A stretch of DNA of 6,057 nt from Alphaproteobacteria bacterium (lineage in GTDB: Bacteria; Pseudomonadota; Alphaproteobacteria; Puniceispirillales; Puniceispirillaceae). The translations under genes and the position numbers were made by a program. The notes below the pieces were generated by a model that saw only the letters and a list, made by a program, of their open reading frames with translations, did no database searches and had not been told where the DNA came from. This document shows positions 1-5,000 of the stretch, piece by piece. Location of the stretch: positions 1 to 6,057 of the forward strand of contig WTHV01000010.1 of assembly GCA_011525265.1 (NCBI GenBank). Reading direction: 5' to 3'. The stretch's first letter is position 1. Every line of letters starts with the position of its first letter.

Positions 1-895
1 GTAGGTAGTCGATAACAGCGTTCAACATTGGCTGAACACCTTTGTTCTTAAAGGCAGAACCACAAAGAACAGGAACAAATGACATATTCAATGTACCCTT
101 ACGGATAAGCATCTGAAGTGTCTCAACTGATGGCTCTTCGCCTTCAAGGAACGCTTCCATCGCATCATCATCTTGCTCAACAGCAATCTCGATGAGGTGT
201 GCGCGCATTTCTTCAGCTTTTGCTTTGAACTCGTCACGCACAGGGTTTAGCTGCCATGTCGCGCCTAGCTCTTCATTGTCCCAAACCCACTCTTCCATAG
301 TGATAAGGTTTACAAGGCCAGCAAATTCAGATTCAGCACCAATTGGCATGTGAATTGGCAATGGCACAGCACCTGTACGGTCTGAAATCATATCAACACA
401 ATTATAGAAATCTGCGCCGATCTTATCCATTTTGTTCACGAATACAACGCGTGGCACCTTATAACGGTCAGCCTGACGCCATACTGTTTCAGTCTGCGGC
501 TCAACACCTGCGTTTGCATCAAGAACACATACAGCACCGTCAAGAACAGCCAATGAACGCTCAACTTCGATTGTGAAGTCAACGTGACCTGGTGTGTCAA
601 TGATGTTGAAGCGGAACTTCGCAGCTTCTGGGTCATCGCCAAATTCACCTGATGGTGTTGTGCCATCTTCTGTACGGAACCAGAAACAAGTTGTTGCAGC
701 TGACGTGATAGTAATACCACGCTCCTGCTCTTGTTCCATCCAGTCCATAGTGGCGTTACCATCATGCACTTCACCGATCTTATGTGAACGGCCTGTGTAA
801 TATAGCACACGCTCAGTAGTTGTTGTCTTACCAGCATCAATATGGGCCATGATGCCAAAGTTACGATAACGTTCTAGTGGGTATTGACGAGACAT
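1..895 (-). CDS. fusA: Translation elongation factor G, N-terminal 298 residues (3' end outside window)
   Basis: EF-G is the cytoplasmic GTPase that drives tRNA-mRNA translocation on the ribosome and, with ribosome recycling factor, splits ribosomes after termination. Translating down from the ATG at 893-895 gives an open frame to the window edge. All GTPase motifs are present: G1 AHIDAGKT at residues 17-24, G2 RGIT at 59-62, G3 DTPGH at 100-104, G4 NKMD at 154-157 and G5 GSAFKNKG at 279-286. The visible part is therefore domain I with its G' subdomain; domains II-V (roughly 400 residues) lie beyond the left edge. The start follows a Shine-Dalgarno sequence and matches the usual EF-G N-terminus (YRNFGIMAHID). 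Between G2 and G3, residues 73-95 form a charged, Gly/Pro-rich segment about 12 residues longer than in E. coli. Residues 115-158 closely resemble Rhodobacterales EF-G from memory. It is the third gene of the rpsL-rpsG-fusA unit, 30 bases behind rpsG. Confidence 0.98.
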   Translation of the reverse strand, partial: MSRQYPLERYRNFGIMAHIDAGKTTTTERVLYYTGRSHKIGEVHDGNATMDWMEQEQERGITITSAATTCFWFRTEDGTTPSGEFGDDPEAAKFRFNIIDTPGHVDFTIEVERSLAVLDGAVCVLDANAGVEPQTETVWRQADRYKVPRVVFVNKMDKIGADFYNCVDMISDRTGAVPLPIHMPIGAESEFAGLVNLITMEEWVWDNEELGATWQLNPVRDEFKAKAEEMRAHLIEIAVEQDDDAMEAFLEGEEPSVETLQMLIRKGTLNMSFVPVLCGSAFKNKGVQPMLNAVIDYL

Positions 896-905
896 ATCTC
901 AAAAG

Positions 906-910
906 CTCCT
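906..910 (-). promoter_or_regulatory. Shine-Dalgarno sequence of fusA
   Basis: The minus strand reads AGGAG here, 10 bases before the fusA ATG. It lies in the 30-base rpsG-fusA spacer (896-925), which shows no hairpin or promoter of its own, so fusA is probably read from the rpsL-rpsG transcript. It fixes the ATG at 893-895 as the start. Confidence 0.85.
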
Positions 911-925
911 AAAATGCTGCTAATG

Positions 926-1396
926 CTACCAGCGATAATGTGAGAAAGCGCGGTTCGCTTCAGCCATCTTATGGGTGTCTTCACGCTTCTTGACGGCGTT
1001 ACCACGATTATTCGCAGCATCCATCAATTCGCCAGACAAACGACCAACCATTGTTGTTTCGCCACGCTTGCGTGAGCTGTCAATCAACCAACGGATAGCA
1101 AGAGCCTGTGCACGTTCGGCACGAACTTCAACAGGAACCTGATAAGTGGCACCACCAACACGGCGTGAACGCACTTCCAGATGTGGGCGAACATTTTCAA
1201 GCGCATCATGGAAAACACGCATTGGCTCTGAGCCAGCTTTTTCCTCAATACGATCAAAAGCGCCATACACAATCTTTTCAGCTGTAGAGCGCTTACCGTC
1301 TAGCATCAAGCAAGACATAAATTTTGAAACAACCACATCCTTGAATTTTGGATCTGGCAATACTTCACGTTTTTCGGGTGAACGACGACGAGACAT
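926..1396 (-). CDS. rpsG: Small-subunit ribosomal protein S7
   Basis: S7 is a primary 16S rRNA-binding protein. It nucleates assembly of the 30S head and lies near the E site. The complete product is 156 residues, the usual length for the family in alphaproteobacteria. The S7 family pattern is clear: an N-terminal segment ending in DGKR at residues 33-36, the beta-hairpin region RRVGGATYQVPVEV at 78-91, a basic helical region at 92-135, and the conserved tail KKREDTHKMAEANRAF at 136-151, ending in HYRW. The start is set by a strong Shine-Dalgarno sequence 8 bases upstream, and MSRRR is the usual alphaproteobacterial beginning. In E. coli, S7 represses its own operon by binding a roughly 100-base rpsL-rpsG spacer; here that spacer is only 12 bases, so that mechanism cannot operate in the same form. 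No truncation or odd residue was seen. Confidence 0.99.
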   Translation of the reverse strand: MSRRRSPEKREVLPDPKFKDVVVSKFMSCLMLDGKRSTAEKIVYGAFDRIEEKAGSEPMRVFHDALENVRPHLEVRSRRVGGATYQVPVEVRAERAQALAIRWLIDSSRKRGETTMVGRLSGELMDAANNRGNAVKKREDTHKMAEANRAFSHYRW

Positions 1397-1404
1397 CTAA
1401 TCTG

Positions 1405-1410
1405 CTCCTT
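1405..1410 (-). promoter_or_regulatory. Shine-Dalgarno sequence of rpsG overlapping the rpsL stop codon
   Basis: The minus strand reads AAGGAG, 8 bases before the rpsG ATG. Its first two bases, AA at 1409-1410, are the last two bases of the rpsL TAA stop (1409-1411). A ribosome terminating on rpsL therefore sits on the initiation signal of rpsG, which favours translational coupling. The coupling is inferred; the overlap is read directly. Confidence 0.9.
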
Positions 1411-1780
1411 ACTTAGGGCGCTTGGCGCCGTATTTTGAACGACGCTGGCGTCTATCTGAGACACCTTGTGTATCCAATGTACCGCGGATGATGTGATAGC
1501 GAACACCTGGCAAATCCTTTACACGACCGCCTCTGATAAGAACAACTGAGTGCTCTTGTAGGTTATGCCCCTCACCCGGGATATAGCTTGTTACTTCAAA
1601 GCCATTAGAAAGACGTACACGAGCGACCTTACGAAGCGCTGAGTTAGGCTTCTTTGGTGTTGTTGTATAAACACGAGTACACACGCCACGCTTTTGTGGA
1701 CATGCTTCCATGGCTGGAACCTTGTTACGTGACACAGGACGCGTACGACCGTGTCTGATAAGCTGGTTAATTGTTGGCAT
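1409..1780 (-). CDS. rpsL: Small-subunit ribosomal protein S12
   Basis: S12 sits at the decoding centre of the 30S subunit and influences codon-anticodon accuracy and streptomycin response. The product is 123 residues, the standard length. The family signature KKPNSALR is at residues 43-50, followed by GEGHNLQEHS at 69-78 and GRVKDLPGVRYH at 85-96. Lys43 and Lys88, the classic positions changed in streptomycin-resistant mutants, are both Lys, so the protein is of the sensitive type. Asp89, the residue that is beta-methylthiolated in E. coli S12 (mature numbering 88), is also present. I chose the ATG at 1778-1780 because MPTINQLIR is the conserved N-terminus and AAGGG lies 6 bases upstream. 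The same frame stays open up to an ATG at 1843, but those 21 extra codons (rich in Leu, Tyr, Lys) match no S12. It is the first gene of the rpsL-rpsG-fusA unit, behind a 315-base gap with rich secondary structure. Confidence 0.99.
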   Translation of the reverse strand: MPTINQLIRHGRTRPVSRNKVPAMEACPQKRGVCTRVYTTTPKKPNSALRKVARVRLSNGFEVTSYIPGEGHNLQEHSVVLIRGGRVKDLPGVRYHIIRGTLDTQGVSDRRQRRSKYGAKRPK

Positions 1781-1855
1781 AGCTGGCCCTTTTTTTTGCT
1801 GTACCGAAAACCGAATTTTCAAATAAATATACAGCCGCAGCATTACCCGCCAGCT
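1781..1855 (-). promoter_or_regulatory. Alternative pairings in front of the rpsL start
   Basis: On the minus strand, AGCTGGC (1849-1855) is perfectly complementary to GCCAGCT (1781-1787), the seven bases directly before the rpsL ATG, including the last G of its Shine-Dalgarno. The same upstream segment can instead form a local hairpin, CAGCTG (1851-1856) with CGGCTG (1832-1837), 6 bp with one U-G pair and a 13-base loop. The two structures exclude each other. A further small hairpin, GAAAA/TTTTC around TTCGG (1806-1820), lies between them. The pairings are seen in the sequence. That they switch access to the rpsL start is inference, and a 7-bp match over this distance could arise by chance. 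Confidence 0.25.
1787..1791 (-). promoter_or_regulatory. Shine-Dalgarno sequence of rpsL
   Basis: The minus strand reads AAGGG at the end of an eight-A run (1790-1797), 6 bases before the rpsL ATG. It is weaker than the AAGGAG of rpsG. The seven bases between it and the ATG, together with its last G, can pair with a distant segment of the leader (see the 1781-1855 entry). Confidence 0.7.
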
Positions 1856-1870
1856 GTGTTAATGTTAGCG

Positions 1871-1890
1871 CCCCTAAACTGACCTAGAGG
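1871..1890 (-). promoter_or_regulatory. Small hairpin in the presumed rpsL leader
   Basis: On the minus strand CCTCTA (1885-1890) pairs with TAGGGG (1871-1876) around an 8-base loop, giving 6 bp with one U-G pair. It begins 4 bases after the long structure at 1895-1997. On the plus strand the U-G becomes an A-C mismatch, so this element folds better as RNA from the gene strand. There is no T-run behind it. Confidence 0.3.
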
Positions 1891-1894
1891 ACTT

Positions 1895-1997
1895 CGCACC
1901 TTCGATCTGCAAATGTATCGTTTGGTTTCCCGGGCTTTGCCGCCATAATTTCAGGCGCAATCTTCGTTAAACCACTACCTACATCATTGAAGGTGCG
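1895..1997 (-). promoter_or_regulatory. Candidate structured RNA leader of rpsL (nested helices)
   Basis: Four helices nest inside one another. P1 pairs CGCACCTTC (1989-1997) with GAAGGTGCG (1895-1903), 9 bp without mismatch. P2 pairs ATGTA (1980-1984) with TACAT (1913-1917). P3 pairs TGGTTT (1969-1974) with AAACCA (1923-1928). P4 pairs TTGCGCC (1954-1960) with GGCGGCAA (1937-1944), 7 bp with one bulged base and a 9-base loop. Together they form one long irregular hairpin of 103 bases ending about 115 bases before the rpsL ATG. The pairings are read directly. A role as a cis-regulator of rpsL-rpsG-fusA is inferred from position. Candidate leaders upstream of rpsL are known in other lineages (the rpsL_ricks motif of Rickettsiales), but I cannot tell whether this is related. 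One detail favours the other strand: on the plus strand P1 extends to 12 bp through a G-U pair (1904 with 1988), whereas on the minus strand this is an A-C mismatch. Confidence 0.4.
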
Positions 1998-2000
1998 CGG

Positions 2001-2030
2001 ATACTAATGTTTTGCAGGGGCAATGGTCAA
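2001..2030 (-). promoter_or_regulatory. Possible sigma-70-type promoter for rpsL-rpsG-fusA
   Basis: The minus strand has TTGACC (2025-2030, five of six bases of the -35 consensus), an 18-base spacer and TAGTAT (2001-2006, four of six of the -10 consensus). Transcription would begin near 1993-1996, giving a leader of roughly 215 bases that starts inside P1 of the structure at 1895-1997. The -35 element includes the first bases of the 3' arm of the 13-bp hairpin. The match is moderate, and with an AT-rich gap chance is a real possibility. No better promoter was seen closer to rpsL. Confidence 0.3.
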
Positions 2031-2064
2031 GCATTATTTTAGACCATTGCCCCTAGCATTTTTT
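2013..2064 (+). terminator. Intrinsic-terminator-like hairpin pointing against the genes
   Basis: AGGGGCAATGGTC (2016-2028) and GACCATTGCCCCT (2042-2054) form a perfect 13-bp stem around a 13-base loop. Allowing one bulged A at 2055, TGC (2013-2015) pairs with GCA (2056-2058). On the plus strand the stem is then followed at once by six T (2059-2064), the form of a Rho-independent terminator. On the minus strand the stem is followed by GCAAAACATT, with no T-run, so it is a poor terminator for rpoC. It may stop antisense transcription before it enters rpoC, end a small plus-strand RNA, or act on the gene strand only as an RNA-stabilising or processing hairpin at the 3' end of the rpoC message. 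Confidence 0.5.
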
Positions 2065-2072
2065 CATGGCTA

Positions 2073-2090
2073 TCAGCGCAAAGGCGCTGA
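2073..2090 (-). other. Hairpin directly behind the rpoC stop codon
   Basis: On the minus strand TCAGCGC (2084-2090) pairs with GCGCTGA (2073-2079) around a four-base CTTT loop, starting 5 bases after the TAA. GCT (2093-2095) and AGC (2069-2071) can add three pairs beyond a small internal loop. No T-run follows, so it does not look like a complete terminator. It may protect the 3' end of the rpoBC message or, with the next hairpin, attenuate readthrough into rpsL. Confidence 0.4.
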
Positions 2091-2095
2091 AAAGC

Positions 2096-5000
2096 TTATT
2101 CAGCCGGCGATCCCTCAATTTGTGCTGATTCGCTAGCCTCTTCTTGCTTTTCCGCCATCTGAACAGCGCGTGTTGCTTTGATATCAGAATCACGTTCCGC
2201 AGCGATACGGCGCAATTTATTCATCACAGAGCCTGTCCCTGCAGGAATCAGACGTCCGACAATCACGTTTTCTTTCAAACCATCCAAACGGTCTTCTTTG
2301 CCTGAAACAGCCGCTTCTGTCAGAACGCGTGTTGTCTCTTGGAAAGATGCCGCAGAGATGAATGATTTTGTTTGCAATGACGCCTTTGTAATACCTAGCA
2401 AGACGGGGCGCGCTTCTGCAGGGCGCAAGCCTTCTGCAATCGCGGCCTGATTCGCTGCCAAATATTCTTCACGCTCTACCTGCTCGCCAACAAGCAATGT
2501 TGTATCGCCGCCATTTTCCACTTCAACCTTTTGAAGCATCTGACGCACAATCACTTCGATATGCTTATCGTTGATTTTCACACCTTGTAGACGATAAACA
2601 TCCTGAATTTCCTTCACAAGATAGTCAGCCAATGCCTCTACCCCTAGGATATTCAAGATATCATGCGGCACTGGTGAGCCATCAAGCAATAGATCACCTT
2701 TGCGCACATAATCGCCTTCATTCACAGCCAGTGAACGGCCTTTCGGCAGAAGATATTCAACAGCCTCTAATGCATCATCCAATGGCTGAACACGAATACG
2801 GCGTTTTGCTTTATAATCCGTGCCAAATTCCACACGACCTTCAATTTCACTGATAACAGCAAAATCTTTCGGCTTACGTGCTTCAAATAGCTCAGCAACA
2901 CGTGGCAGACCACCTGTAATATCTCTTGTCTTTGTTGATTCGCGAGGGATACGCGCCAAAACATCACCAGCTTTGACTTTCGCACCATTTTCAACTGACA
3001 AAATTGCACCAGATGATAGGAAGTAACGTGCCTCAAGACCGTTTGAAAGTGTTAGAACCTCGCCTTTTTCATCACGCATTGTGATACGTGGGCGCAGGTT
3101 AGCAGAGCTTGAGCCCTGTTTCCAATCCACCACTTCACGGCTTGCAATACCAGTTGTCTCATCAATAACTTCACGCATTGAGATACCATCGGTGAGATCC
3201 ATATAATTGGCCACACCATCCATCTCTGTGATGATTGGGATTGTATAAGGATCCCATTCGATAAGAACATCGCCTGGATTAACAGCCTGGCCATCTTCAA
3301 CAAATAACTTACCACCATATGGTAGGCGATGACGGACACGCTCACGGCCTTGATCATCAACCAATGCCAATTCTGTGTTACGCGCCATCACGATAGGCTT
3401 GCCATCAGCACCATTTACAAGCTGGGCATTTTCAAGCTTCACCTTACCGATAACATTTGCTTCGATGTTTGATGCTTCTGCACCTGACTGCGCTGCACCA
3501 CCAACGTGGAACGTACGCATTGTCAGCTGTGTACCAGGCTCACCAATTGACTGGGCGGCGATAACACCAACAGCCTCACCGATATTCACTGTTGTACCAC
3601 GTGCCAAATCACGACCATAGCACGCGCCACAAACACCAATTTTGGCATCACAGACAAGCACTGAACGGATGTAAGCTTGGTCAACACCAGAGGCTTCAAT
3701 CGCTGCAATATGATCTTCTGTTACGATTTCGCCTTCTTTGACGATAACTTCATCTGAAGATAAATCGACGAGATCTTCGGCCATTGTGCGACCCAAGATA
3801 CGTTCAACAAGCGGATCAACAACTTCAGAGCCATTAGTGACAGGGCGAATTGTAATACCTTGCTTGGTACCACAATCTTCGACTGTGATGATGCTATCTT
3901 GTGCCACATCAACAAGACGACGTGTCAAATAGCCTGAGTTCGCTGTTTTCAAAGCTGTATCAGCTAGACCTTTACGCGCACCGTGTGTTGAGTTGAAATA
4001 TTCCAACACATCAAGACCTTCTTTAAATGAGGAAATGATTGGTGTCTCGATGATTTCACCAGATGGCTTTGCCATCAAGCCACGCATACCAGCAAGCTGT
4101 TTAATCTGAGCGGCAGAACCACGCGCACCTGAATGTGCCATCATCCACACAGAATTCACAGGCTTGCCTGCTTCTTCTGTTGAAATACCCTTCATCATCT
4201 CATCTGCGACAAGGTCTGAACAACGTGACCATACGTCGATCACCTTATTGTATTTTTCACCTTGTGTAATGAGACCATCAAGATACTGGCTCTCAAAGCC
4301 TTTCACGGCTTCTTCAGCTTCAGTGACATATTTTTCTTTCAACGCAGGTGTTGTCAAATCGGCAATACCGAATGAGATACCTGAGTTACAAGCTTGACCA
4401 AAACCAAGACCCATCAATCTGTCACAGAAGATAACCGTGTCTTTCTGGCCGCAATGACGATAGATGTAGTCGATAACGTTCGATACTTCTTTCTTTGTCA
4501 TCAGCTTATTCACAAGGCTGAAAGTCACAGATGAGTTATTTGGCAACAAATCTGCCAAGCGTGCGCGACCAGGTGTTGTATCAATCACCTTTGTGACAAG
4601 CTCGCCTGTTTCGTCAAATGTTGTCAGACGTGCCTTGATTTTGGCGTGCAAGCTTACAGAGCCATTATCAAGAGCCATCAAGATTTCTTGAATATCAGCA
4701 AAAGCCATACCTTCGCCAACTTCGCCTTCACGTTCCATTGTCAGATAGTAAAGACCAAGAATAATATCCTGTGATGGCACAATAATCGGCTTACCATTGG
4801 CAGGGCTGAGGATGTTGTTTGTCGACATCATCAACACACGTGCTTCTAGCTGTGCTTCAAGTGAGAGCGGCACGTGAACGGCCATCTGGTCACCATCAAA
4901 GTCAGCGTTAAAAGCTGTACAAACAAGCGGGTGTAGCTGAATAGCTTTACCTTCGACCAATACAGGCTCAAATGCTTGGATGCCAAGACGGTGCAATGTC

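Larger units (their letters stand above)
1781..2095. other. 315-base non-coding rpoC-rpsL gap rich in inverted repeats
   Basis: No credible gene is present on either strand. Reading in the direction of the genes, it holds a hairpin 5 bases behind the rpoC stop (2073-2090), a 13-bp hairpin (2016-2054), a possible promoter (2001-2030), a nested helix set (1895-1997), a hairpin of CCTCTA with TAGGGG (1871-1890), and competing pairings before the rpsL start (1781-1856). The promoter and the 13-bp hairpin share bases. The rpoBC-to-str order is common in alphaproteobacteria, so a gap here with its own control elements is a sensible place for rpsL operon regulation to be set apart from rpoBC. Confidence 0.8.

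Noticed and set aside
436..858. Reading frame of 140 codons on the minus strand in another frame
   Set aside because: It is an overlap of fusA in a shifted frame; the fusA frame carries all the GTPase motifs.
1409..1843. rpsL with a 21-codon longer N-terminus starting at 1843
   Set aside because: The extra residues match no S12 protein. The conserved N-terminus MPTINQLIR begins at 1780 with its own Shine-Dalgarno, so the extension is leader sequence that happens to be open.
1884..1946. 20-codon minus-strand reading frame in the gap (MAAKPGKPNDTFADRRCEVL), a possible leader peptide
   Set aside because: There is no Shine-Dalgarno before its ATG, it overlaps the nested helices, and it lacks the biased codon runs expected of an attenuator peptide.
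2013..2064. The 13-bp hairpin as a standard Rho-independent terminator of rpoC
   Set aside because: On the gene strand the stem is followed by GCAAAACATT, without a T-run. The T-run is on the plus strand.
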